A DNA stretch of 12,985 bases from Verrucomicrobiota bacterium (GTDB lineage: Bacteria; Verrucomicrobiota; Verrucomicrobiia; Methylacidiphilales; Verrucolacustridaceae). The DNA is taken from NCBI GenBank assembly GCA_010028775.1, contig RHAF01000029.1:1-12985 (forward strand), written 5' to 3'. A model generated the notes under the pieces. That model did not search any database. It was given only the letters and a program-made list of their open reading frames with translations, and was not told where the DNA came from. Shown here piece after piece: positions 1 to 7,915 of this stretch; within the stretch, counting starts at the first letter, position 1; each line of letters begins with the position of its first letter. The position numbers and the translations under genes were made by a program.

Positions 1-91
1 AGCCCTTTCAACATCCATAAGTAATTGATGATGATGAACATAACTTTTGAACATCAATCGATTTCGGGTGTCAAAACTCATGTGATAAGCA
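1..91 (+). promoter_or_regulatory. AT-rich upstream region of the FecR-like operon
   Basis: This 91-nt stretch before the first gene is about 35% GC by hand count, clearly lower than the coding regions around it, which fits a promoter-bearing intergenic region. I could not place a convincing -35/-10 pair. A 7-bp inverted repeat, ATTGATG at 24-30 and CATCAAT at 52-58, is present but is short enough to arise by chance in AT-rich sequence. No Shine-Dalgarno sequence precedes the ATG at 92. Confidence 0.3.
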
Positions 92-1927
92 ATGAAAATC
101 AACGATTTATTTAATTTTCAGGCCCCCTTGAAAAATGACTCCTGTGCGAGTAAATTAGGAAACGTGAGAAGACTTGCGTTTATTTCATTCGTTCTATCGA
201 CCGGATTTTTTCCCCTTCACGCGGCGCCGGACTTTAAGATCCGCTACAACCAAAAATTTCCCTGCCTGGAGGTGATGGATTCCAAGGCGGTGAAGATCAC
301 CGATGTGACCGAGGGTGCAAAAGGTGAGACTGTCACATCGGGAAAATCGAGTATCAACATCTCTTTTGTCAAAAACCCGGAAGGTCAACCCGAGGTGACC
401 CTGAGCGAGGCGAAAAGCCCCCTGTCGGAAATGGAGGTCGAGGCCTTTGGTTTGTCCGTGGGCTTGAAACCGGCGGGAACCGTCCTGGTCCGTTTTGGTC
501 CAGACAACAAGCCCAGGTTTGAAATGGATCGGACGGGCGGGGCGAGGTTTTTGATGGCCGATTTGGGGAATTTGGACACGGCCTCCGGCAAGGATTTGGC
601 GACTCTTCCCGCGCCCGTTGCGGCTCCCCAAAATTCCCCGGCGGGAACCGCCAACTCTCCATCCAAAGCATTGACCCGCTGCCGGGAAAGGTTTGCTGCA
701 TGGAAAGAGGGCAAGGGTGGTTGGAGCAACAAATCCGGCAAAATCCTGAAAACGCTAGGTGAAGAGACCCTGCAAATCGGCAAGGATCAACCCCGGGCAT
801 TGCTTGAGGGGGAGGCCGTGCAGGTGGGTGGAACCATCGTGGCTGGATCCAAGGGTCCGATGATCTTTCAAAGTGCGGCCGGCGTGTTTCATCAGGCGCT
901 ACCGGGGACCGAAATCGTGCTGTCTCCCCTGGAGAAAGACTCCCTCGACATCAAGCTGGAGCTCAAGCGTGGCACCCTTTTGACTTTTGTGGCGACTCCC
1001 CTTGTGGCACCCCGGGCCAACCTGGTGGTGATCTCCGACGGCATTGTGGCGCGGACTGGGGACGGCCTTTATCAAATCACGAAGGGGGCCGATGGCAAAA
1101 GTGTGATCAGCGTGACGGCAGGAAAGGTCACTTTGGCGGATGTGGCCGGGGGGGTGGAGCGTGGCTCCGCCTCCGCCAATGAAAAATTGGTTTTCCCCGG
1201 GGGTAAAACCACGGCCCTGGCGGCAGGAACTCCCGAAGGAGCCTCCCTGAAGGCTTTTCCGGATGCCTGCCGGGAGGCCACCCTGATGGACATTGCACAG
1301 GATGGTGTTTTGGGTTGTCCCGAATCCTTGCAGGAAATCTTCACGGAAGTCATCTCTGCCCGACCTGATTTGAAGGAATTACTTGCCGCCCAAGCGGTGG
1401 CCATCCGGCCTGAATGCCTTGCTGAAATCCAGAGAATCACGGGACTCTCGAATCTGGATGCCGGAAAAACCGGGCCTTTTCATTCCAACCAGTTCATCAA
1501 AAGGGCGGCTGGGTGGTTGCGGGGGGAGCCCAGCCCCCTTTCCAAAGACGGAAAGGTGCTCAAGGTTGTCGGGGGCGCGACCTGCCAGGGCCAACAAATC
1601 CGGCGGGGTCAGATCTTGCCCGAGGGGGCCGAGATCAAGACCGGGCCCCTTTCCCAGGTCATGTTTCTTCCGGCGCCGGGAGTCATTGCGGAGGTGCAGG
1701 AAAACAGCGAAGTTCACTTTATCAGCGGGACCGAGCAGTTTGAAAAAGGAGTGTTAACGGGAGCCAAGGCAAACCTCAAGACCGTATCGGGTGATGTCCA
1801 TTTTGCGATTGCGGATGGGTATGGCGACAAGATCCAATTGGAAATTTCAACCTCCAAGGGCGTGCTCAAGGCGCAAAGCACGATGCCGGGCAGCACATCC
1901 AAAAACCAACAGGCGGCAGCCCAATGA
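92..1927 (+). CDS. Exported protein with two FecR-like repeats (611 aa)
   Basis: Function unknown. The protein begins with a long basic/polar N-region, then a hydrophobic stretch at residues about 28-43 ending LHAA, consistent with a signal peptide cleaved near residue 45, so it should act outside the cytoplasm. Residues about 46-170 match no family I recognise. A Pro/Ala/Ser linker follows at about 172-192. Two degenerate FecR-like segments, at about 213-378 and 482-595, each begin with a [S/D]GK[I/V]LK.[L/V]G pattern, followed by a glycine-rich 'G..I..G' stretch and beta-rich sequence. FecR-type domains are small beta-folds first known from ferric-citrate signalling, but many exported examples are structural or of unknown role. 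A GTG at 164 (residue 25) would give a more typical signal peptide, but its AGGA is only 3 nt upstream; the ATG at 92 lacks a Shine-Dalgarno. The stop overlaps the next start (ATGA), so the two genes are probably co-translated. Six cysteines lie in the mature part. Confidence 0.8.
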   Translation: MKINDLFNFQAPLKNDSCASKLGNVRRLAFISFVLSTGFFPLHAAPDFKIRYNQKFPCLEVMDSKAVKITDVTEGAKGETVTSGKSSINISFVKNPEGQPEVTLSEAKSPLSEMEVEAFGLSVGLKPAGTVLVRFGPDNKPRFEMDRTGGARFLMADLGNLDTASGKDLATLPAPVAAPQNSPAGTANSPSKALTRCRERFAAWKEGKGGWSNKSGKILKTLGEETLQIGKDQPRALLEGEAVQVGGTIVAGSKGPMIFQSAAGVFHQALPGTEIVLSPLEKDSLDIKLELKRGTLLTFVATPLVAPRANLVVISDGIVARTGDGLYQITKGADGKSVISVTAGKVTLADVAGGVERGSASANEKLVFPGGKTTALAAGTPEGASLKAFPDACREATLMDIAQDGVLGCPESLQEIFTEVISARPDLKELLAAQAVAIRPECLAEIQRITGLSNLDAGKTGPFHSNQFIKRAAGWLRGEPSPLSKDGKVLKVVGGATCQGQQIRRGQILPEGAEIKTGPLSQVMFLPAPGVIAEVQENSEVHFISGTEQFEKGVLTGAKANLKTVSGDVHFAIADGYGDKIQLEISTSKGVLKAQSTMPGSTSKNQQAAAQ

Positions 1928-3207
1928 AATTCCGCTCCATGATAAAATCTTCCCTCTTTGTCTTTGCCATTCTTGGGAGTGGCGCAATGACGTGCTGGGG
2001 CTTGGAAAAAAAGCCGCTGGGGGTGGGTTCCGTCCTCATGGTGAAAAACAATGTTCAGGAAACCGATGGCTCTGAAAATAAAAAAGCGACCAAGGACGGG
2101 GAAATTCGCCAGGGTCACAAGGTGGAAACCGGGGCCGGTTCTTGCACGGAAATTTCCTTCACCGACTCCTCCGTGATGCGCGTGGACCAAAATTCCCACT
2201 TTTCCTTTGATTCAAAGGAGCGAGCCATCAAGTTGGATCAAGGAACGTTGCTGATGCATGTTCCGCCCGGCAACGGGGGAATTTCCATCGAAGGTGGTGG
2301 GGTGGTGGGGGTGGTCTCCGGAAGCACGGTGATGGCAAGCAATGACGGAAAGGGCAATTTTGCCTTTGTGGTTCTGGAAACCGAAGGGGGTACGGGCCAG
2401 ATCATCAACAAGGACGGAACGGTCATGCCACTCAGCCCCGGACTCATGGGGGTGGTTTCGGCGAATCGTCCCGGAGTGGCCAAGAGTTTTGAGGTAAACT
2501 TGACCGGGTTGATGGAGAGCTCTCCCCTTTACACGGAATTCGGGACCCGCTTGGCAGGTAGTGACAAGGTGACGACAGTCGCGGAACAACAGGGGCAATC
2601 CATTGAATCGGGTATCAAGGTTCTGGATTTGGCCCCGAGTGCTGACAATCAGGGAAGTCGGACCGACGATCCCGTGGTGCAGGCGTTTGTCACCCTCACA
2701 GGCCTTTCCAAGGAAGATTGCGCGCAGGCTCCCAACCTGGCCCTATATCCGGCCAAAGCTGGCGAGGGAAAAATCCCCGATGTGCAAACGGCGTTCACCA
2801 TGAACACCGATGCCGGGGGGGATGTCAGTGCCCGGGTGGCCTCCGGATCCGCCGTGTTTGTGCCGAACGGCTCTAGCACGGGTATGCAAATCGGTTCCAA
2901 TCAGGGATTTTCCAGTGGCACGGGCAAGGTAGCTTCCCTGGGGTTGTCCGACAGTTTCACCGGAAAGACATCGATCGCGGGGGATGCGCGTTCCCCGGAA
3001 GGCAAATCCGTTGCCGCCTCCAGCATGCCTCCATCCGAGGGAGGCGGTAATGCCCCCGCCGATGTTGCGACGGCCGCCGGTTCCGAGTCCACCGCTGCCG
3101 GGACGGAGACGGCTGCGGGGGGCAATAATAACCCAGCCAACACACAGGCTCCTGCTCCGCCACCGGTGAACTCGAATCCGAACAGCGGCAACGCCACTCC
3201 GGTTTAG
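1924..3207 (+). CDS. Exported FecR-domain protein (427 aa)
   Basis: A predicted secreted protein with a FecR domain. Residues 1-26 form a signal peptide (basic start, hydrophobic core SLFVFAILGSGAM, likely cut near CWG/LE). Residues about 55-180 are a good FecR match: a 'G..I..G..V.TGA.S...I.F.D.S..R......F.F' pattern, then 'L..G.LL..VP....G..I...G..GV.SG.T'. This form, with LLMHVPPG and VSGSTV steps, resembles FecR proteins common in Verrucomicrobia (from memory). There is no nearby sigma factor or TonB receptor, so classic FecR signalling is not supported. Residues about 200-350 are unassigned, and residues about 355-427 are a low-complexity Ala/Gly/Ser/Asn/Pro tail of the kind seen in surface or periplasmic linkers. 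The ATG overlaps the stop of the preceding gene in an ATGA junction; an in-frame ATG at 1939 is an alternative start. The function of the pair is unknown. Confidence 0.88.
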   Translation: MKFRSMIKSSLFVFAILGSGAMTCWGLEKKPLGVGSVLMVKNNVQETDGSENKKATKDGEIRQGHKVETGAGSCTEISFTDSSVMRVDQNSHFSFDSKERAIKLDQGTLLMHVPPGNGGISIEGGGVVGVVSGSTVMASNDGKGNFAFVVLETEGGTGQIINKDGTVMPLSPGLMGVVSANRPGVAKSFEVNLTGLMESSPLYTEFGTRLAGSDKVTTVAEQQGQSIESGIKVLDLAPSADNQGSRTDDPVVQAFVTLTGLSKEDCAQAPNLALYPAKAGEGKIPDVQTAFTMNTDAGGDVSARVASGSAVFVPNGSSTGMQIGSNQGFSSGTGKVASLGLSDSFTGKTSIAGDARSPEGKSVAASSMPPSEGGGNAPADVATAAGSESTAAGTETAAGGNNNPANTQAPAPPPVNSNPNSGNATPV

Positions 3208-3280
3208 GCGAACCCTTCCAAAGGATTCCTTCCAAGGTTGACGCTTGGACGGGGGAGAGATTTCTCCTAGAAAATAGCGG
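3208..3280 (+). promoter_or_regulatory. ileS leader with two small hairpins
   Basis: This 73-nt gap holds a tandem CCTTCCAA (3214-3221 and 3228-3235), a 6-bp hairpin (TCCAAG 3231-3236 with CTTGGA 3244-3249, 7-nt loop) and a second hairpin (GGAGA 3254-3258 with TCTCC 3263-3267, 4-nt loop). A TTGACG at 3238-3243 is a good -35 match, but no -10 hexamer lies at normal spacing. The only Shine-Dalgarno-like run (GGGGGAG, 3251-3257) is 23 nt before the ATG and mostly inside the second hairpin. The first hairpin has no U-tract, so it is not a normal terminator. Regulatory function is inference only. Confidence 0.3.
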
Positions 3281-5977
3281 ATGGATTACAGTTCAACCGT
3301 TCTTTTGCCAAAAACGGATTTTCCCATGCGGGCGGATCTGCCCAAACGCGAGCCTGCCATGGCGGCCGACTGGCTGCGGAACGGTACCTACGAATCCCTT
3401 CTTCAAGTCCGGCAGGGTTCTCCCGATTTCCACCTCCATGATGGCCCCCCTTTCGCCAACGGGGATGCCCACGTGGGGCATGCCCTCAACATGGTGCTCA
3501 AGGATATCGTCCTAAAAAGCCGGGCGATGTCGGGTTTCCGTACCCCCTTTGTCCCCGGATGGGATTGCCACGGGCTTCCCATCGAACACAAGGTGGTGAC
3601 CGAGCAGAAACTCGTCGGGGCGGATCCGTCAGTCATCCGCTCCAAATGCGAGGAGGTGGCCCGGCATTTCATTGCTCGCCAAAGGGAACAGTTTCAGCGG
3701 TTGGGGGTCCTGGGGGATTGGAAGAAACCCTATTTGACGATGAATCCCGAATATGAGGCGGCGGAATTGCGCATTCTGGCCGAGCTGGTGGAAAAGGGAA
3801 TGGTTTACGAGGGGTTGCGGCCGGTGCATTGGAGTACGGGATGTCGTACGGCATTGGCCGAGGCGGAAGTCGAATATGCCGACCGGGAGGATGAATCCGT
3901 CTACGTCCGGCTTGAATTAAAGGATGCTCCTGATGAGGACCTTCTGGTTTGGACGACCACTCCCTGGACCTTGCCGGCCAACCTGGCGGTGGCGGTTCAC
4001 CCAGGGATGACTTACGTGTTGGCAGATACTGGCAGCGGCCGAAAGGTATGGCTGGCCAAGAGCCGAATCGAGGCGGTTTCCAAGGCGGCGGGTAAGGAAT
4101 TGAGGGTGATCCGTGAGGGAAGGGGTAAGGAACTGGAAAAGAGACCGTATCATCATCCCTTGGTAAAGAGGGGAGGGCAGGTCCATACGGCAGAGTTTGT
4201 CACGGCAGATTCGGGAACCGGATTGGTGCATATCGCCCCCGGGCACGGCCATGAGGACTATGTCTTGGGTCGGCAACACGGGTTGGAGCCTTTTTCCCCG
4301 GTCAACGAGGCGGGCAAGCTGACGGCGGAGGCTGGGGTTCCCGAGTTGGAGGGTAAGAATGTTTTTGCAGCCAATCCCGAGGTGGCCGATTTGTTGGAGC
4401 AAAGGGGCCGGCTCTGGGCACGGGAAAAAATCCGGCATAGCTATCCCCACTGTCCCCGTTCCAAAACCCCAATTGTATTCCGTTCCGTGAGGCAATGGTT
4501 CATCCGCATGGACCAACTGCGGGAGAAGGCGCTTGAGGCGGTGGGTCAGGTCAAGTGGGTGCCGGGTTGGGGAGAAAGCCGGATCCGGGGAGCGCTGGGG
4601 GCCCGGCCGGACTGGTGTATTTCCCGTCAACGTTCCTGGGGTTTGCCGATTCCGGCATTTTATAAGCCAGACGGTTCCTCCGTGCTAGACCCGGCGGTGA
4701 TTCGGAAGGTGGCGGATCGGGCGCAGAAGGAGGGTGCCGGATTCTGGTTTAGCGCCAGCGACGGGGACCTGGCCAAGAGCTGTGGCGTGCCTGGAGATTG
4801 GAGCCGGGGAAGAGAAACGATGGATGTCTGGCTGGATTCAGGCTCCAGCTGGTCGGCGGTGGCCCAGGACGGGCGGGTCAAGTTTCCGGCGGATCTTTAT
4901 CTCGAGGGCAGTGACCAGCACCGCGGATGGTTTCAGTCGAGCCTTCTGCTTTCAGTGGCCCTGAGCGGCAAGGCCCCTTTTCGCACCGTGTTGACCAACG
5001 GATTTGTGGTGGATGTCGATGGCCGGAAGATGTCGAAATCCAGGGGCAAACCGCCGGCCCTGATGGAGTTGGTGGACAAATATGGGGCGGATGTGGTGCG
5101 CCTTTGGGTGGCCAGCGAGGATGCCCGCGAAGACGTTCCATTTTCAACGGAGATCTTCGGTCGGGTGGGCGACAGCTATCGCCTGATCCGCAACTCGCTG
5201 AGGATTCTTTTGGGCAATCTCGCTGGTTTTGACCCGCAGAAACATGCGGTTCCAGAAAAAAACAGGCGTCCGTTGGACCGGTACATCCTGGCCAGACTGG
5301 CGGGTTTGGGAAAGGCGGTGCGTGAGGCCTACGAGGGCTACAATTTCCCCGCGGTTTATCACGCCCTCAACCGGTTCTGTTCGGTGGAGCTCAGCGCACT
5401 TTACGTGGATGCCTGCAAGGACCGCATTTACTGCGATGGGGAAAACGAACCGGCAAGGAGATCGGCCCAAACCACGATGCATGTGGTGCTGGGGGCTTTG
5501 ACCCGTTGGGTGGCGCCGGTTCTAGCCTTCACCGCGGAGGAGGCCTGGAAAGCCATGCCGGGTGCCAAGGGATCTTCTATTCATCTGGAAAGTTTCCCCG
5601 AGGTTGCATTGCCTTCCGGTTGGTCTGCCGAGGAGGAGTCGAAGTGGGAGAAAATTCTCCTGGTAAGGGGCAAGGTCAACGAGGCCCTGGAGGAGCAGAG
5701 AAAAGCGAAAAAAATCGGAAAAAGTCTTGAGGCGGAAATACGCCTTGAGGGGAAGGGTTTAGGCCCGGAGGACTGCGGATTGCTTGAGGAGGTTTGCCTG
5801 GTCAGCCATCTGGAAATTGCGGAGGGTCCGGATGAGTTCGTCGTCCAGGTGGCGCCGGCCAGGGGAAGCCGCTGTGAACGGTGTTGGAAGCACGGGGAGA
5901 GCGTTGGGCAACGTCCGGTTCATCCAACGCTTTGCGGACGTTGTGCCGATGTGGTTGCGGCGGGAGAAAAACGTTGA
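3281..5977 (+). CDS. ileS: Isoleucyl-tRNA synthetase (class I, bacterial type, 898 aa)
   Basis: Charges tRNA-Ile with isoleucine in the cytoplasm using ATP, and should edit misactivated valine. The start fits the family: the first 30 residues align with known bacterial IleS N-termini (FPMR.DL.KREP), and an in-frame TAG lies 4 nt upstream of the ATG. The class I HIGH signature is HVGH at residues 64-67 and KMSKS is at 583-587. The CP1 editing domain shows TTTPWTLPAN near 225-234 and GHGHEDY at 321-327, including the editing Asp at 326. The tRNA-contacting block DWCISRQRSWGLPIP precedes KMSKS. The C-terminus carries a zinc-binding Cys4 site (C865, C868, C885, C888), as in the Zn-containing bacterial type. 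Length is slightly below the E. coli enzyme (938 aa). All key residues are intact. It is followed directly by lspA, the same order as in many Gram-negative bacteria. Confidence 0.98.
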   Translation: MDYSSTVLLPKTDFPMRADLPKREPAMAADWLRNGTYESLLQVRQGSPDFHLHDGPPFANGDAHVGHALNMVLKDIVLKSRAMSGFRTPFVPGWDCHGLPIEHKVVTEQKLVGADPSVIRSKCEEVARHFIARQREQFQRLGVLGDWKKPYLTMNPEYEAAELRILAELVEKGMVYEGLRPVHWSTGCRTALAEAEVEYADREDESVYVRLELKDAPDEDLLVWTTTPWTLPANLAVAVHPGMTYVLADTGSGRKVWLAKSRIEAVSKAAGKELRVIREGRGKELEKRPYHHPLVKRGGQVHTAEFVTADSGTGLVHIAPGHGHEDYVLGRQHGLEPFSPVNEAGKLTAEAGVPELEGKNVFAANPEVADLLEQRGRLWAREKIRHSYPHCPRSKTPIVFRSVRQWFIRMDQLREKALEAVGQVKWVPGWGESRIRGALGARPDWCISRQRSWGLPIPAFYKPDGSSVLDPAVIRKVADRAQKEGAGFWFSASDGDLAKSCGVPGDWSRGRETMDVWLDSGSSWSAVAQDGRVKFPADLYLEGSDQHRGWFQSSLLLSVALSGKAPFRTVLTNGFVVDVDGRKMSKSRGKPPALMELVDKYGADVVRLWVASEDAREDVPFSTEIFGRVGDSYRLIRNSLRILLGNLAGFDPQKHAVPEKNRRPLDRYILARLAGLGKAVREAYEGYNFPAVYHALNRFCSVELSALYVDACKDRIYCDGENEPARRSAQTTMHVVLGALTRWVAPVLAFTAEEAWKAMPGAKGSSIHLESFPEVALPSGWSAEEESKWEKILLVRGKVNEALEEQRKAKKIGKSLEAEIRLEGKGLGPEDCGLLEEVCLVSHLEIAEGPDEFVVQVAPARGSRCERCWKHGESVGQRPVHPTLCGRCADVVAAGEKR

Positions 5978-6456
5978 GTCGACCGGGCCGGGGTTTGTTT
6001 ATTCCGGTGGGGCTTGGGATTTTGGTGGCTGACCAGTTGTCGAAGCTGTGGATTGAGAGGGCGCTGCCGCCCGGTGCCGGACAGGTGGTGATTCCGGGTT
6101 TATTTTCCCTGACGCGGGTGCACAACACGGGAGTGGCTTTCGGTATGGCCCAGGGGAACAACCTCTTAACGGGAATTACGGCCCTCTTGATCCTGGGACT
6201 TGCGGGTTGGGTGGCCCTGGGTTGGGATTGGGGAAAGCGGTGGGTCCAGGTTTTGGCGGGGATGGTGGCAGGCGGGGCGGTGGGAAATCTGATCGACCGG
6301 GTCCGATTGGGGTATGTCCTTGATTTTTTGGATTGGCATTACGTGGGTTGGTCATGGCCGGCCTTCAACGTGGCCGATGCCGCGATCAGTGTGGGAATCG
6401 CCTGCCTGGTGCTTTCGTGGATGACGGGTCGCAGTCCGGAAAAAAAAGGAATCTAG
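5974..6456 (+). CDS. lspA: Lipoprotein signal peptidase (signal peptidase II, 160 aa)
   Basis: An inner-membrane aspartic protease that removes signal peptides from diacylglyceryl-modified prolipoproteins. The start is taken as TTG 5974, which shares bases with the ileS TGA (TTGA). A GGGAG at 5962-5966, 7 nt upstream, supports it, and the resulting 160 aa is the normal family length. An ATG at 5881 would add 31 atypical residues inside ileS. Four hydrophobic segments are visible (about 8-19, 63-80, 88-103, 132-150). Signature blocks are ADQLSK, HNTGVAFGM, GGAVGNLIDR with catalytic Asp108, and FNVADAAIS with catalytic Asp135 (TTG numbering). ileS-lspA adjacency is widespread. The overlap implies translational coupling to ileS. 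The stop codon overlaps the stop of the convergent transporter gene in a CTAG. Confidence 0.96.
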   Translation: MSRPGRGLFIPVGLGILVADQLSKLWIERALPPGAGQVVIPGLFSLTRVHNTGVAFGMAQGNNLLTGITALLILGLAGWVALGWDWGKRWVQVLAGMVAGGAVGNLIDRVRLGYVLDFLDWHYVGWSWPAFNVADAAISVGIACLVLSWMTGRSPEKKGI

Positions 6457-7841
6457 ACCGGCAGGTCGGGCTTGGGGGCCAGACCGTGGGCCCTCTGGAC
6501 GTTGCGGACGTAGGCCATGGCGCAGGCCCCGAGAAGTCCAAAGCCCGCCATGATGACGAACCAGAAGGTGTAGCCGAAGTGGGCTTTGGTGGATTCCAGG
6601 ACGCGCCCGGTGAGGGAGAGGGAGATGGCGGCGCCATAGTACTGGAAGGAGTCGATGACCCCGGCGGCGAAACCCGCCATTTTTTTGCCTCCGATATCCA
6701 TGGGGGCGGCGGAGCCGACAATCGAGTGGGTGGAGTTGGCGGTGAAAGCGATAAGAACAAGAATCACGCAACCGAGAAAAACTCCCGAGGAGGTCGGCCC
6801 GACCTTTCCCATGAGGAGGACGAAAGCCGCGACACTAATGACGATGGCCTCGATCAGGTAGAGGCCCAAGGCCACGGGAGACCGGTGTCCGCGGAAAATA
6901 TGGTCGGAGACCCACCCCGAGAGGAAGGATCCGAGGACGGCCACCAACGGCATGAGTTCCAGGGTGATGCGGGCGGCATTGGGAATGTTGGTTTTCATGT
7001 CGAAGCCAAGCTGGTCCTGAAAATAGAGAATGGCGATCTGGTCGGAGCTTGAACGGACCGCGCCGGTGCATCCGTAGGCCACGGCATAAAACCATACCAG
7101 GGGATGGGTGAGGATGGTTTTCAGGGATTGCCATAGGGGGACGGTGACTCCCGCGGAGTCGTCGATCTCATCGTGGATGGCCTTGGGAAAACCAGCCTCA
7201 TCGGGGGTTTGTTTGACCACCAATGCCATGAGGATAGCGGTGACGGCGGTGAACATGGGCGGGATACGGAAAAGCCATCGCCACTCCCCCGGTGGCACGG
7301 TGAGGGTGAAGAAGGTGAATCCCGCCAAGAGGATCGGGGCGATGTGGCTGATGGCCACCTGCCCGGACTGGATCACCAGGCCATAGATGCCGGAAAAAGT
7401 TCCCCGTTCACGGCGGTCGAACCAGGCGGTGTTGATTTTGACCATCCCGGGTCCCTCCGCCTGGACAATGCCGTTGATCAGCCAGATTAGAGTGAAGGTG
7501 GCGAAGTTGGAAGCGAGGTTGGTGCAACCGAAGACGAGGTTGACGATGATGGTGCCGACTCCGCCGATGAGGAGGGAGAGTTTGCCGCCGATGCGGTCGG
7601 CGAGGAGGCCGTTGAAGAGTTGCCCGGTGCCGTAGGCGAGGGACCAGATCGCCATGATGTCGGTGATCTGCGAGGTGGAAAAATGAAACTCCTGCATGAT
7701 CCCGGGGACGGCAAAGCGGAAATTGTAGCGGCACATGTAGAAGGAGGCATAAAGAAGGCCCAGGGAGATCCAGTTGAGGGCCCGGCGAGAACGAAAGCCC
7801 TTGGGATGCGGGGTGACGGCGAGCACCGAGGCCAAGGACAT
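6453..7841 (-). CDS. OPA-type MFS transporter, downstream paralogue (462 aa)
   Basis: A predicted 12-helix inner-membrane carrier of the organophosphate:phosphate antiporter family (GlpT, UhpT, UhpC, PgtP relatives). The first transmembrane region carries YMCRYNFRFAVPG, matching the GlpT pattern Y..R.NF..A.P. Arg38 corresponds to the first phosphate-binding arginine of GlpT (R45), and Arg263 in GAVRSSSDQ sits where GlpT R269 lies. The MFS loop 2-3 motif is ADRIGGK (81-87). The C-terminal half has APMDIGGKKMAGFAAG, equivalent to the APKKAAGTAAG of GlpT. The substrate cannot be read from sequence: glycerol-3-phosphate, a hexose phosphate or another organophosphate is possible, as is a UhpC-like sensor role. 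It lies 74 nt behind a close paralogue on the same strand, probably in one operon. The ATG has no Shine-Dalgarno. The TAG stop overlaps the lspA stop. Confidence 0.93.
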   Translation of the reverse strand: MSLASVLAVTPHPKGFRSRRALNWISLGLLYASFYMCRYNFRFAVPGIMQEFHFSTSQITDIMAIWSLAYGTGQLFNGLLADRIGGKLSLLIGGVGTIIVNLVFGCTNLASNFATFTLIWLINGIVQAEGPGMVKINTAWFDRRERGTFSGIYGLVIQSGQVAISHIAPILLAGFTFFTLTVPPGEWRWLFRIPPMFTAVTAILMALVVKQTPDEAGFPKAIHDEIDDSAGVTVPLWQSLKTILTHPLVWFYAVAYGCTGAVRSSSDQIAILYFQDQLGFDMKTNIPNAARITLELMPLVAVLGSFLSGWVSDHIFRGHRSPVALGLYLIEAIVISVAAFVLLMGKVGPTSSGVFLGCVILVLIAFTANSTHSIVGSAAPMDIGGKKMAGFAAGVIDSFQYYGAAISLSLTGRVLESTKAHFGYTFWFVIMAGFGLLGACAMAYVRNVQRAHGLAPKPDLPV

Positions 7842-7915
7842 GGCGAGAGCGTAACGCGAAAGAGTGGGCAGGGAATCGGAAAGGCCAAACCGAAACGTGA
7901 CAATTCGATGGCGGA

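Noticed and set aside
24..58. Inverted repeat ATTGATG/CATCAAT as an operator
   Set aside because: Only 7 bp with a 21-nt gap in AT-rich sequence; not significant alone.
3208..3280. T-box riboswitch upstream of ileS
   Set aside because: The leader is only 73 nt, and no T-box sequence or specifier stem-loop is visible.
5881..5973. ATG 5881 as the lspA start
   Set aside because: Adds 31 atypical Cys/Arg/Gly-rich residues inside ileS, whereas TTG 5974 has a Shine-Dalgarno and gives the family length.
6333..7052. 239-aa plus-strand open frame opposite the downstream transporter
   Set aside because: Antisense to a clear MFS gene and overlapping lspA; the Gly/Asp/Glu-rich composition is what the complement of that gene's codons gives.
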